From: Hericium rajendrae | Taxonomy: Eukaryota > Basidiomycota > Agaricomycetes > Russulales > Hericiaceae | Reading direction: 5' to 3' | Assembly: GCA_033439255.1 (NCBI GenBank) | Contig: CM065888.1 | Span: 1,550,001 to 1,614,000, forward strand | Length of the DNA: 64,000 bases | Part shown: positions 1 to 11,936 of the stretch, in pieces | Position numbering within the stretch: the first letter of the stretch is position 1 | Layout: the number at the start of each line of letters is the position of its first letter | Notes under the pieces: model-generated | Database searches by the model: none | Told to the model about the DNA's origin: nothing | The model's input: the letters and a program-made list of their open reading frames with translations, nothing else | Position numbers and translations under genes: made by a program

Positions 1-222
1 TACAGAAAGCTAGACCAAGGCTGAGAAACCAGCTATCGATCCTGACTAAGTCCAACATGATTGATAAGGTACGCTGCAGAATCATATGTACCCACGACTC
101 CCCCGCCGTGGAGCCATGCGTCCATATTGAGCGAACAGGAACATCCGTTCGTAAACGTCATGGTCGAGAAGCGACGGGATCTCTAAGACATTTCTGCGGA
201 GCACCATACCATGTGGGAACGA

Positions 223-230
223 GTATAAAA
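223..230 (+). promoter_or_regulatory. TATA box of the reductase gene
   Basis: A TATAAAAG sequence lies 95 bp upstream of the ATG at 318, a usual position for a fungal core promoter. It is seen directly; its use is inferred. Confidence 0.55.
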
Positions 231-317
231 GACGGGGCGGCGCTGCTGAACAATACCCATTTCCTCTCAGGCTTTGGGCTGTTCACCGTTGTTGTACTAA
301 ACTGTCTTGAAGTATCC

Positions 318-1612
318 ATGGCTCCCACTACGCAGAAGGCCGCCGTCATTGGCCAGGATGGGAAGATCGGCGTCGCTGAGGTTGCCGTGCCGAAGCCTGG
401 TCCTGGACAGATCCTCGTGAAGGTCGTCGCCGCCGCGCAGAACCCGACGGACTGTGAGTGATTGTGGTGTTTATGGCACGACAGATGGTAACCAGGCATA
501 CACCATGTGCAGGGAAGTCCGCGTTTGGAGGGAAGCGCGCCGGCGCGATCGTGGGGTGCGATTATGCGGGCATCGTGGAGGAGATTGGGCCGGACGTGCC
601 CGCGGGCCTCAGGAGCATCGGCGAGCGCGTCGGCGCGTTCGTGCACGGATGTGAGTACAAGCTACGCGACGCCTCGGGAGATTTCGGTCCACTAAGCACC
701 TGTGCACATCTCAGCGACCTATCCGAATGGGTCTTTTTCGGAGTACCTGGTCGCTCCGGCCGAAGTTACGGTCCACCTTCCCGATAGCTGGTCGTTCGAG
801 GAAGGCGCACAGATCGGTGTGGCTCCGTTCACGGCGGCGCAGACGCTCTGGGAGACGTTCGACGATCTGCCGAACCCGCTTGAGCCCGCGACAACGCCCA
901 TCCCCATCCTCGTCTACGGCGCCTCGTCGTCCGTCGGCCAGTATGTCGTACAGTTCGCCAAGCTCTCGGGCCTGAAGGTCTTCGCCACGGCGTCCCCGAA
1001 GAACCACGCGCTCGTGAAGTCGCTCGGCGCGGACGAGGTGTTCGATTACAATGATCCCGAGGTCGGGGCGAAGATCAAGGCTGCGACGGGCGGAAAGCTC
1101 ACGCATGCGGTGGACTGCATCGCTGAGAAGGAGAAGGGCACGCCCGACATCGTGTCTGCGGCGCTGAGCGACGCGGGCGGCCGCATCGCGGTCATTCTGC
1201 CGTACGAGGCGCCCCGGCCGGGCGTCACGACCAACATGACGATCGCGTACCAGCTCCTCGGCAAGGTATGCATAGCCCGTTTCTAAATTGCTGGGTGCTG
1301 AGCTTATGCGCTTTGACGGAACAGAGCTATGACTTTCCGTATCAGTATACTGTCACGGACGCGAAGATCCAGCAGGGAAAGGACTATGCGAAGCTCATCA
1401 CTAAGATTCTAGCCACGGGTAAGGTCAAGCCGAACCCGCTGCTGATCATGCCGAAGGGCCTGGCTAGCGTCGCGGAGGGCCTGCAGTTGATGTACGAAGG
1501 AAAGGTAGGGTTTCTTGCTGTGATTGATTGTCTTTACGCCTGCTAATCGTGCTATGTAAAATCATAGGTCAGCGGGCAGAAAATCACATATCGCATTTCA
1601 GACACACCGTGA
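318..1612 (+). CDS. Zinc-independent medium-chain dehydrogenase/reductase (enoyl or quinone reductase type)
   Basis: Five exons (318-453, 513-650, 715-1265, 1325-1504, 1568-1612) joined by GT-AG introns of 59-64 bp give 349 residues, a usual length for this family. The N-terminal GroES-like part contains DYAGIVEEIGPDV. The Rossmann part contains VYGASSSVGQYVVQFAKL, the NAD(P)H-binding signature, followed by SLGADEVFDYNDP. The cysteine and histidine ligands of zinc alcohol dehydrogenases are not seen, so it should belong to the zinc-free branch with quinone oxidoreductases and trans-acting enoyl reductases of the TOXD type. These use NADPH to reduce an activated carbon-carbon double bond; the substrate is unknown. 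No polyketide synthase lies nearby, so a role in secondary metabolism is not supported. The start follows a TATA box at 223 and matches the family N-terminus. Confidence 0.88.
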
Positions 1613-3219
1613 ATTGTTCGATTGAGGAATTGCTGTTCAAACTGATTGTGTATCAACGAAGGCAGGTAAAATATAGTCTATGTACACTAGCGTGAAATGC
1701 ATAGGGCATTTTCTGCCTCTCTCAATCGACGTGGCGGACTGCGCATGTTTGCTTTGTCCATATGGCCTGCAAAGTTTGGCGGTTGGAGCGAGTCGTTAGA
1801 TATGTGGAGGAAGAACTGAGTAGGACCCAGGAATCTTGTCGCCCTGGGTTGACGCTATTGTGCGATTTCCATCACCTTCTCAACATATCTGTCTGCCAGT
1901 CCTACATCCGCGCGCCGCACGCATACGGCGAGAGGAGGATGAGGGCAATATGATGGCTCCAATTCCCTACGTTCCGCAGGCAGCGCCATGCTGCAGCGCT
2001 AATTTTCACAAGGGTTTGGCTTCTGGCAACTGCGTACTTTGAGAGATGACCTGGTTGCATCAGCTTTAAAAATCTGGTATAAGTAATAATCAGAGTTCGA
2101 AATTATGTGACAATAACCCATGTCACTTACACACGTACATACCTGTCTGGATAGTTAAATGCTCTGGACGTGTCCTAGAGGATGAAGGTTCACAACTGAA
2201 AGCATGATCTGCGCACGACGTAGAAGCATTCCTTGTGGTATTGCGGGCGTTTGCACATCACCGACGACGATGACGAGAAGCATACCGACTCGTTTAACAC
2301 ACTGGCGTGACCGTGATCAAACGCGTGAGTCACAAGCACGGTCACACCAGCCCTCTCGAATTTCGTGTCATGAAGCTTTATAGGACTTCCACAGATTCCC
2401 GGGGACTCTAGCTACATTTGAGGCCATGCACAATATCATGCTCGATGGTCCGTTCACTCTCCCAGAAATAACTGTTTTATTGACCATGGGCGCACAGATG
2501 CCGGGTCATTGTTCAATCTTCACGAAAGCCCGAGCGCCACTGCTAGCAAAGGAGACGCAGGTCAGGTCAGTCCTTTTGCCGCGTGTAGAATTTCACTGAC
2601 ATCCACCTGTCAGTCCTTGCTTCCTAGCTACTGTGCTACAGTCTATTTTGGGAGAGCAGTGATCAATGCGCATGACTTCTGGTCTTATTAGGACCATTTG
2701 GTTTGTTTTGACGTGGCTGCGTGCGTCACCGTATTTGCCTTCCATCTCGTCGTATGTCTCATTTCTTCCTTCTTCTGCATTTTCTTGCTGATTTCTTCTC
2801 ATCTTTGCCGACCCAGGAATGTCCTCAGCTGGCTTCTCATCACCTGCCCAAGCGTTGCACACGATACGCGTGCTTATTCCCCCCTTGGTCGCTGCATGGT
2901 GGGGTTGCTTCCTTACTCTGAGACGGCACAGTAAATCGTCTGGACAGGCTGGATCACCCTCGAAATTGGCTGCTTTGCAGGAACATGCTCGGTCGCGATG
3001 CGTGATATCGGGCTGCAGGTCATACGTTCGCATTTGCCTGGATCTGGGAAAACCCCTGCAGCATGGCCCCGCGCGTATGAAGTGATTTAAATCCCTGTAA
3101 TCATATTGGTGCATCCCGCGACGCCTGCTGGCGAACGATTTAAAAGGCCTTGTACAACTCGCTCAACCCCCCAGATCTCCTGATCTAGCCTTGCAGTTCA
3201 CCGCTCGAGCAAAGCAGCC
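1613..3219. other. Intergenic region
   Basis: I found no homologous coding stretch or credible splice pattern here. Short open frames on both strands, the longest on the minus strand at 2593-3114, have no recognisable features. A TATA-like ATTTAAAAGG near 3136-3145 probably serves the downstream thaumatin-like gene. Confidence 0.5.
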
Positions 3220-4142
3220 ATGTTCAAGCTCTTCTCGCTCCTCGTTCTCGCAGCCTCCGCCGCCAGCGTAGCTGCCGACAGGTCGTTCACCGTCACGAAC
3301 AAGTGCTCGTTCACCATCTGGCCCGCCATCTTCGGCTCTCCTGAAATGTCCCAGGCCACCGGCTGGGAGGCCGCGTCCGGCAGCACCGTCACGTTCACCG
3401 TCTCCACCGGCTGGAGCGGTCGCATGTGGGGTCGCCGTGACCGCGACTTCTCCAACGGCAACACGCAGCCTGACTCTTGCGCCGCGGGTGGATGCCTCGG
3501 CGGCCTCGAGTGCTCGCCCAACGGCGGCACTGGTGTGCCTCCCGCGACCCTCGCTGAGTGGATGCTCGATGCGGACGGTACCGACTGGTACGACGTCGTG
3601 AGTATGCCTTCTCATGCTCCTATGTATCGCTACTCATGTAATGGTTCTCACGTTGACAGAGCAACGTCGACGGTTCTGACCTCCCGATGGCAATCACCAT
3701 TGGCGGCCATAGCGGCTGCACCGAGCCATCGTGTGCCACCGACCTGGTCGCCAACTGCCCGGCTGAGATCGCCGTCACCGATGACGCCAATGGGCAGCGC
3801 GTCGCTTGCAGCTCTCCCTTTAATGCGAACTCTACTAGCGCCGCTACCTGTCCCTACTGGGACGTGAGTATTGTTTTACAGTTGTTTTCCTCGTGACTGT
3901 ACTTACGAGTGACCTTTCGTCCAGTACTACCACGATGCATGCCCTCAGGTTTACGCGTATGCCTACGATGACAACTACGCCCTTTTTACTTGCTCCGGCA
4001 CTGCCGCCACGAGCTACGTGAGTCGCGCCAGCTCCTTATTGCCTGCAGGTTTATTGATGACCCGTGCGAATAGACCCTTACCTTCTGTATGTCGCATCCT
4101 ATCTGCATGACCATGTCACTGACTATTCTTTTAGGCCCTTGA
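3220..4142 (+). CDS. Secreted thaumatin-like protein with extended C-terminus
   Basis: Four exons (3220-3597, 3660-3863, 3925-4017, 4074-4142) give 247 residues. Residues 1-19 form a signal peptide, followed by RSFTVTNKCSFTIWPAIFGS, the typical thaumatin (GH64/TLP superfamily) opening. Other family landmarks are the tryptophan- and glycine-rich segment with SGRMWGRRD, many cysteines (CAAGGCLGGLEC and others), and the end block YYHDACPQVYAYAYDD. Fungal members are secreted, cell-wall-associated proteins, some with beta-glucanase activity. The last exon encodes TLTFC, where family members normally end FCP and stop. Here the proline codon is ATG and the frame runs 17 further residues to TGA at 4140. 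The last intron (4018-4073) has a weak AATAG acceptor, chosen because only it restores TLTFC. Confidence 0.88.
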
Positions 4143-4804
4143 ACGTTTTCAATGTTGTCATCTCTTCGGTTGTATCTTCTCAAATGAAAAGAGTTTTAGG
4201 TTCTTATCTTCTAAATATGGCATGTCCGAACTGAATGCATTTTTATGGTGCCAATCAGCTTGGGTCAGTGAAGGTTCATTTACACCTCAACAGCGACGCG
4301 ACGAAAACAGCAGGTGTAGTGTTGGGAAATGAAAGTACTATCATAAGTATCATGATGACGGTAGGGTTCCTTCGTTTTATCTTGCCTTCTTCCGAATTCA
4401 GGAGCGCGGCCACACGGCCTAGTTCGGCTGCAAAGGCGCGGTCCATGACAAACGGAGCTATTACTTAGGCGCACGTTTCCTGTCTTTGCATACACCGCGT
4501 GAGGGGACTGATCAAGTTGATTGAGCTTGGTACTAAGCTATGCGTGGTGCGTATTTGAGCCGAAAATCGTTTATTACGATTGCATATTTACAAGCAGCAT
4601 CTCCGGGCCACAGCGCAGTACAGTTATACACCAGAATTTTCCCATTCATAATGCAGTCGCAATGTCATGTCAAAAGTGCCCAGACCATTCTCGTAACGAC
4701 TCGGGACTTAATAAGTCGTGATGGTTTCGATCCAGGCGGATAGTGGGATAATTCAGTACCTACACCGTTCTGACCCGTACTGAATGTGCACCTTGCGCTA
4801 GTGT
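4143..4804. other. Intergenic region between convergent genes
   Basis: This is the shared 3' space of the thaumatin-like gene (+) and the BTB gene (-). I see no gene or clear repeat in it. Confidence 0.5.
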
Positions 4805-5917
4805 CTATGTCATCCTGGTCCACCAATCTAAGCAGCGGACATGAGTGAGCGCGTGGCAATAACTAAAGCGTACACTGACATCATTTATGACCTTTTCAAC
4901 CTGCTCGGCGAGTAATTGACTAAATGTGACCATAGCTTCTCGAGTCCCCGTCCTGCAGGAGACTCTCTGGCAAATTACCGATTTCGCCAGAGCGGATCCC
5001 AATAGCTCATCGCCGGTAACCACTGCGGAGCACGGTGTCTTTCGCAAAGCTGCCTCTGCCTCTTTCATGTAATCCCACCACCAGCAAGGAACATAAAACA
5101 TGTAAGCATTCTCGGGATTGCTCGTGGTTGTGTTCGGAGTCGACCCCTTCATCGCATTTTTAAATGTGAGCACCATTGTACACCCACAATCGTTTGTCGG
5201 CCTGGCAAGAGGGATGTCGGCGACAGAATCTATCCAACTCCAGTCTGACATCACGAGCTTCGAAGCTGCTTCGGAGCATTGCCGATGATAATCCAGGAGG
5301 TGATAGTATTGCCCACCTGTGATGTTATTAAGTTCCCGAGACCAGTCTGCCATGAATGGTTTTTCGAGTGTACGCTTCGCAGCGGCTTTGAAGACCTTTG
5401 CGCGGCGCAACTGACATCCAACGGCATAAACTCCGACAGCGTCTCGTGCTGCGAAGGTAATCAGGGCTTCATCTATAGCATTGACGAAGTCATCCATCTC
5501 GAACTTTTCAACGGAGGCCATGAGCGCGTTCAGCTTGGAGAGGTCGGCTGACGCGAGGGAGGGGTTCGCCATGGGATAGCAGAAGGCGAGTAGCATTTCC
5601 AATGTCGTGGATGTTTCAGCCATTGCTATCACCGGTATGCCCTTCGCGGACAGCTGTCCCTTTCCTTCGATAGTTGGGTCTGTGGGCGGTTGATGGTCGG
5701 GGACCGGAAGGGTGAACATGGTCTGGAAGATAGGTGATGCTAGGGATAGAATGATCTTATGCACGCGGAAGTCCACGCCATCCGACGAGCGCAGGACGAT
5801 GTCAGCTGTGGGGTGGTCGAAGACCGGCGACGTGCGGATCTTTGGGCTGCAATCATCTCCAGCCAACATTTTTCGATCAAAAAGCGTGGATTCAGAGTCG
5901 CTCATGGCGCTACCCAT
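4805..5917 (-). CDS. BTB/POZ domain protein
   Basis: A single-exon gene of 370 residues. The segment of about residues 35-130 reads as a BTB/POZ fold: FDHPTADIVLRSSDGVDFRVHK, then the hydrophobic strand ILSLASPIFQTMF and later LEMLLAFCYP. This is the arrangement of the large Agaricomycete BTB family, whose members carry one N-terminal BTB domain and an unannotated helical C-terminus. BTB domains mediate dimerisation and, in many proteins, recruit Cullin-3 ubiquitin ligases, so it may be a ligase adaptor. That role is inferred from the domain only. A second in-frame ATG four codons downstream could be the real start. The last ~20 residues look less conserved, and a small missed intron near the 3' end cannot be excluded. 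Confidence 0.85.
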   Translation of the reverse strand: MGSAMSDSESTLFDRKMLAGDDCSPKIRTSPVFDHPTADIVLRSSDGVDFRVHKIILSLASPIFQTMFTLPVPDHQPPTDPTIEGKGQLSAKGIPVIAMAETSTTLEMLLAFCYPMANPSLASADLSKLNALMASVEKFEMDDFVNAIDEALITFAARDAVGVYAVGCQLRRAKVFKAAAKRTLEKPFMADWSRELNNITGGQYYHLLDYHRQCSEAASKLVMSDWSWIDSVADIPLARPTNDCGCTMVLTFKNAMKGSTPNTTTSNPENAYMFYVPCWWWDYMKEAEAALRKTPCSAVVTGDELLGSALAKSVICQRVSCRTGTREAMVTFSQLLAEQVEKVINDVSVRFSYCHALTHVRCLDWWTRMT

Positions 5918-6778
5918 GCCTGATCGTTGTGAAGATAAGGTTGTAGCTGGACTCGGATCATCAGTACGAACTCTTGACGTAGATAGACGTTAACGTCGCA
6001 ATACCTGACCGTGTCAGACCTGATGTAGACGAGCCTATGTGAGGCACGAGAGTTGAGAAGTCGTCTACGTCTCTGGAACATTACTGCTACTCAGTATAAA
6101 TGGCGGTCTAATAGGGTGAAGCACGCCTCACAAGCAAGCCGATTGTTCGATCAGTACCTGTATGGATCGAGATCGGCCTGGATCGTAGCAATGAAGGAGT
6201 AAACACAGTTGGAAGAGCCTCTACAGGCCGTTACAGCCACCTGGGATCAGTACGAGAGCACTGTTGTAGTACGAAGACAAGTCAGCATAGGTCCATCGAT
6301 CACTTTGACAGCGTACCGATAGGCGCGCCCACGTGGTGAGGAGATTCTTGGGAGATTCTTCATCAGATCTACTTGAACGCTTGGAAATTTGAACCAGCCG
6401 AGGCGTAAACGAACGTGAACGGCGCATACAAATCAATAAGTACAATAACCCGTCTTGACGACGAGCTGAAATGCATGTCTAATATGCATAATATATGCAA
6501 ATTACAGAAAGTCCCGTAGCAGAGATTTCTTGTCGAAGATAGCTATATGGAACGGGAAAAAACATTATGAGGACGGTGTATCAAAATTTATGAGCGCGTC
6601 AGATGTAAGATGAGATTTTTAGGTTGAGTAAGGTCAAAGCAGGGTAGTTCTTTTGCAGACAAGTCGTCCTGGAAAGTCTCAAGCTTGCGATGGCTGCGAT
6701 GACGTCTAACTGCTGAGCAACAACAATGAGAAGATGAGAAGACTTGTACACATAGATGAGGTGACAGAAAGCATACTT
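5918..6778. other. Intergenic region
   Basis: This holds the upstream region of the BTB gene and the 3' flank of the F-box locus at 6779. No gene is recognised; the only longer open frame (6221-6445, minus) has no features. Confidence 0.45.
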
Positions 6779-8696
6779 TCAATCTCGTGAGAGGTAGATC
6801 ACTCTCCTAGGATGCGGCTTGACAGCCACGACACTCCCCAGCGCGAGCTCCCATTCACGCACATCCCGCTCCTCCACATAAACCGTCTGCAAACACCCTT
6901 TCTCCTGCTTCCACTTTATGAGAGGTGCGAATACGCGTTGGACATAGCTGATTGCGAAGCGAATACCCGAAGGGCAGTCCATATCAAAGCGGACCACGGA
7001 CAACGTCGCTAGCGTGTCGAGGATGGTTGCCGGTGCCTCCACTTCGTCCTGAGAATCGTCGCTGGGAAGCAATAGAACTTGCGTGAAAATGCGAACCATG
7101 GGCCCGTTGATGACGAGCTGCTCGACGCTCGCAAACCGCCCGAACAGCTGCATGAACCGTTTGCCAGTCAAACTTCCTGGATAAAACACACACTCGTGTG
7201 CAAAGACTGCGAGATCGTGCAGACCAGGTAGCTGCAGTTCGTGACAGATACGCTCGAGCAAGCGCAAATTCATTGTCCCTGACAAACGGGAGTTCCAGAC
7301 GAAGTGAATTGACAGGAATGGCATGTCCTCTTGGGCCCCAGTATCTATCGGAGTTCTCCACAGCTGCATGCGGAGAACTGTGTTGCATGCAGAGATGTGG
7401 AACGACATTGCCGTGACTTGGGAGGTGAAAGAGACGTCTTTGATGCGTGCATGGATGGCAGAGACTATCGGCAGCCCGGCTTCGGCGTCGAATTCGGCTA
7501 CATTGAGCCCATTGAGCGAGCATGTCATGCTCAGCGCCGCACTCTGTGGGATCCTGACGTGTTCCAAAAAGTCCGCGCAATCCTGATGGCTCCCCGTTAA
7601 CCGGAGCTTGCGCAGACGGTCGAATTCCACGACCTGCTGCGTCCATGGGTCGAGCTCAACCATTTCCGGCCAGCAGCTGTTAAGCTCGAGGACTTCTAGA
7701 GAGGGCATCCTCGCGAGGGCTGACAGAAGGGTCCCTCGTCGGGGCTCGTGCAATGGGGCAGGCGCAGGCGGGTCCTCCTCGGTTGCAGTGTAGGTCATGG
7801 GTTGGTGGGGGAAGCTCAGCGTGAAGTGAGTAATCTGTTCATTGAGAAGAGGAGAGTGTGTCCAGTCCAGAGAGAATCCATGGAGAGTGATGTGGTGCAG
7901 GGCAGGGACCGTGCCTGTAAACAGCTCATTAGGCAAGTCCGTCACTAGTCCCTTGTCTGCCGGCTTCTCGCCGATGCGGTACGTGGTGAACGTAACGGAT
8001 TCGAGAAGCGGCGCAGAGTTCGATAAGAGGAACCCATAGGGCGAAAGCGTCTCGTACATCTCGTGGAACGCCTTCTCATTCTCAAGAGCACGAGCTCCTT
8101 GATGTGCGGCAGATGCTGGTTGATGATCTTCAGCTCGCGCCTCGTATTTCCGATGACATGTCGGTGGAGAGTGACGGGTGCAACCTGAATTCGGGAGAGA
8201 ATGTTTTTGAGCCAGGGCACACTCGCCGTGTATGTGATGTCCGTCCAGAGATGGCTATCCCGTGATGCGACGTCCCTCCACCGCCGACAGACATGCATCA
8301 GCTCCATCCATCCAGTCCACTGCCTGCGCTTGCCTACATTGGGATACGAGTAATTGTCCGTTGCAAGATGGAAGTCTGCAACAGATCGGAAGATGCGAGA
8401 CAGGATTTCTGGTGGAAGGCGGAAATTCTGACTGATGGTGTTGCGCCGCGCCGCGACAGAAGTCAACACTTTGTGCAGCGTTGTCATTTCCTCGTCCAGG
8501 ATGTCAAGAGCATCCCTTACAGTATCGACAGGACTATGAATGGTTACATTGTCGATACCGGCAAGACGGGCGTTCAGGATGTCCTGGACTTGAATGTGGC
8601 TGCAATGAGCATACGGTAACATGACATGTTAAGTTAGTACCAGGACGACTCGTTAGAAACGGGTTTGACAAACCTAATTATTTCATTATTAGCCAT
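6779..8696 (-). pseudogene. F-box/leucine-rich protein with a single frameshift
   Basis: The first coding exon is the micro-exon 8674-8696 (23 nt, ending AG before GTTTGT). Its intron is 8600-8673, and the second exon spans 6779-8599. The F-box core is RLPPEILSRIF followed by VCRRWRDVASRDSHLW, as in the other members of this cluster. Summed length is two bases over a multiple of three. The frame is lost near 8083-8086, after HIKELVLL, and resumes as ENEKAFHEMYETLSP in another frame that stays open to the stop. One missing base at this point would restore a ~614-residue protein like its neighbours. It belongs to the shorter subfamily, with DNVTIHSPVDTVRDALDILD. It could be a young pseudogene or an assembly error. 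Confidence 0.8.
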
Positions 8697-9101
8697 TATA
8701 TCACCTAGCCTGTTGGCAGATATCGAAGTCGTTGGTGTGACACGATGGTCGGGGTCGAAAAGTTGTAAGAAAAAAATTTGAGAGGGTTAAAATTGAATTT
8801 TAGGACATACTTTGCCTAGTTTGCGCAGTTCAGGACGAAATTTCGATCAATATGACAACCTAACACCAGAAAAGGAATGTCACGGTGTTATTCTAGTTCT
8901 TTCCAGTTCTTCCAAAGCTCCGTCGAGAGATCTCTTCCAGAAAAGCGAGCTGCGAAACACCGTACCATAAAGTCTGAATTTATAGCAGGCCCATGAGAAG
9001 GGAGATCTCACAATCACGGATCCGGTTTTAAGCGGGATCAGAAGGAAGGAAGGAAGTAGGGTCCAAAACCGTCGAAGCCTGCAACTAGACAGAAGTACGT
9101 T
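8697..9101. other. Intergenic region with GAAG microsatellite
   Basis: About 400 bp separates two minus-strand F-box genes. A short (GAAG)n run lies near 9041-9056. Similar runs occur near 11320 and 53985. No gene is seen. Confidence 0.5.
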
Positions 9102-11125
9102 TCAATCGGAAAGCACCTCGGACTCGTACCCAAGTATCTTGTAATGTGTGACGGGGCGCCGAACCACCACTTCCATGTCCATATACCTCTCCATCGCTGC
9201 CGGTAGCGCCTGGACGCGTACTATCCCTTCAAACAAAGGCATCCAATCATCCAATTCCTGCCAGCTGACGTTGAGCCCCTGCAAACGTCCCCGATCCCGC
9301 GCCAACACTGCAAGACACCGCCTGAAGTCCTCAAATAACTCCGCCTCCGGATAGCTTTGCAATGTCTCGTGGGCTTTCAGGTCCCCAAAACAACGTCGTG
9401 TTTCGAACAGTGAAAGGGTGGTCAGCTCGCGAAACAGGCAAGGTATGCCGGTATCGTCTCCGGGACCGGTTCCAGAGGGAGGATCGCTGTTGGTAGTGGA
9501 CATGGCACGACCGAGAACAGCGACAGAGCGCATGTTCACAATGAGGTGTTGTGCACCCGCAAATCGGGCCAATAGTTCCATCATGGTCTTGCTCATAGCT
9601 TCCATGCGACTGTGCGTCTGTTTAATATTGCAGAAGAAGGACAATGTTTGAAGCTTGGGTGGATGCAACTTGCTGGTCAATTGGCGCAGCATGGGGAGTG
9701 CCGAGGGTCCGGTATCGAAGCTGATGGTGATAGATGGCTGCCATTCCTCGTTGGCAACCTGTTCTCCTGCACCATGGCTTCTCCACAGCTTCAACATCAC
9801 GGCAAACCCATCTGTAGAATTACCTTCAGAGAGTCGAAAAGCGGCAGTTGAGACACGGCGGCCGGCAGAAAGGATATTGATACGTTTAGCGATAATGTTA
9901 ATCAAAGCCCCATGGTCATCCGCAGCCTCGCGTGGGTCGATGCGAAGGGACATATTGAGCGACGCGCTCGATGGAATCCGGACCCGTTGGAGGAATTCAA
10001 CACAGTTGGCCAGAGTACCGATCAACTCCAGGCTCCGGAGGCAGGCAAACTTGATGATAACATCTGGCCATGGATCGGATTTCGGCCAGGGATTCTCCAG
10101 CTTGAGGGCTTCCAGCGTGGGCATGCGTTGGAGGCAAAGGAAGAGCTGGGCGCGGGATGGCTCCTCCAGGCTATCGGGATCGACGTCAATTTGTACGTAT
10201 GGGCATTTGGGCAAGCTCAATTCGAAGTGAGTGATGGACGCCGAGACCAGGGGAGACGTGGTCCAGCCGAAGACGTATCCACGGATCGCAAGCCGACAAA
10301 GTGCCGGTACATGGCCAGCGAGTATGTCATCTGGCAGGCGTTCTACAAGGTCATCGTCCGTTTCATCGATCCCAAGTCCATACCGAGAAAGGGTAAGTGA
10401 CTCCAACAGTGGTGCGGCATTGGAAAGGGGCACCGCGTAGACCATGGATGCGGGATGCATAAGGACAACGAGCTCTCTGATATGGAACATGTGTTCATTG
10501 ATCAAATCGAGCTCTGCCTCGTTGTTTTCCCAAGGGGGGTACCCACGGGGGATGTAGCGATGGAGTGTGACGGGTAAGTTGAGGCTCTGGGCACGAGCAA
10601 GATTCTCCCTCAACCATGTTATGCTAGTGGCGTAGGTCATCTCTGTCCAGAGACTTGGGTCCCCAAAGGCCACGTCTCTCCAGCGTCGACAGACCTGTGT
10701 GATGGCCAGCCATCCTGGCAATGTCCGCGTAGTTTTGACCACTTCAAGCATGTCGTCTAGGGGAAGCCGCTCGTGCGGCAGTGGGCCGTCATGTGTGCAT
10801 GGATGGAGATCGACTGCAAATCTGAAGATGCGAGAGAGGATTTCGGGTGGGATACGAGCGTTCTGGATGAGAGCATTGCGCTGAGTAGCAACGAATGCCG
10901 AGGTTTCAGCTAGACTCTTCAACACATCGTCATAGCGGCCGATTGCTTCTTTAATGCGGTCTTCTGGGCTGTACAAGTCAAAACCTCGCATAGGAGCGAG
11001 GCGCGCATTCGTGATGTCCTTGTAATCGGATTGTGCTGAACTGGTGATAGCAATGAGATCAGCAAGGCCACCTCGTAGCTCAGCTTGTATGTTACGAACC
11101 TCTCTGTGTGATCAGATGATTCCAT
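9102..11125 (-). CDS. F-box/leucine-rich repeat-like protein (long subfamily)
   Basis: Exon 1 is 11100-11125 (26 nt, residues MESSDHTE plus two bases) and exon 2 is 9102-11040; the 59 bp intron is phase 2. The joined frame is 654 residues. After an N-terminal region (DITNARLAPMRGFDLYSPED) predicted to be helical, the F-box lies at about residues 70-135 with RIPPEILSRIFRFAVDLHP and VCRRWRDVAFGDPSLWTEM. The remainder has irregular leucine-rich stretches such as LESLTLSRYGLG and ALKLENPWP that resemble degenerate LRRs. F-box proteins bind Skp1 through this motif and present substrates to an SCF ubiquitin ligase; the substrate is unknown. Its closest neighbour is the next gene at 11937, with which it also shares upstream sequence. 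Confidence 0.9.
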
Positions 11126-11936
11126 ACTTGGTGAAGATAGGTCAAACGGCGATATGCTGTTGTAGTAGCAAAAAGACCAAGAGATGGGACAGCATCATGG
11201 CAAAGTATCCGAGGAAGAGGAGTCGGACGGACTGTGGTAATATTAAGCGCAGCGCGGATCGAGACCAAATTGCTTGCCAATTTCTTGCGTTCAAGACATT
11301 TCGACAGATCGACACCAGAAGGAAGGAAGGAAGGAAGTGTATTAACCGCAGCGGTCCCAATAAGGAACAAAGCGGCCCGCATGCCGAGCAGCCCGGCACA
11401 GACTACCTAATGACATGCGTATCGTGTATCTACTCCGATCACTGCTCAGGGAGAAAGCACAACCAGTAGTCAGTAAGCATAGCAGGAAAAGCACTGGCCC
11501 GATGAAAAACCCAGAAAAGGCAGTACTATTTGTCGTCTGCAAGTCGTCCCTAACGTCGATGACGTGGACCACGGTGGACATCGACAACCTGTACGAAGGC
11601 TCTGATGTCCACCGTCTTGGTATTGGGAGAAAGGTAATGGAAAAATGATCCTCGATACCGTATCCAGCGGTTCGTTGCAGTCAACGCTTTGATTTGCCCA
11701 CTATACGGTTCGTAGGGAATTTTTTACAGCCAAATGAATATTGCAGTTAGTGCAGGACTTGGCCAACAGCCGTCCTCCACGCATCGGCAGTGTATCGATT
11801 CACAGGACTCAACCTCTGGATAACGAAATGAACGTGCTACAGCTAGACTGGGAACAAGACTAGAGGAACTGAAATAAAGATTTGCGTTTAATACGTATAA
11901 ACAGAGGCCGTACAAAATCTGCACCGGTCGAAGTAT
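11126..11936. other. Upstream region of the 9102-11125 F-box gene
   Basis: The segment ~11130-11330 is similar to the upstream region of the paralogue at 13987-14210. Shared pieces include GGTGAAGAT, GTTGTAGTAGCA versus GTCGTAGTAGCA, GAGACCAAATTG versus GAGACCAAACTG, and AGACATTTCGACAGATCGACA versus AGACATTTCGACAAATCGACA. The promoter was therefore copied with the gene. A (GAAG)n run lies near 11320-11336. The remaining part up to the next stop codon holds no recognisable gene. Confidence 0.6.

Noticed and set aside
318-1612. Enoyl reductase as part of a secondary-metabolite cluster
   Set aside because: No synthase, transporter or tailoring enzyme is found within the following 30 kb.
2593-3114. 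173-codon minus-strand frame
   Set aside because: No family features. It lies in the likely promoter area of the thaumatin-like gene.
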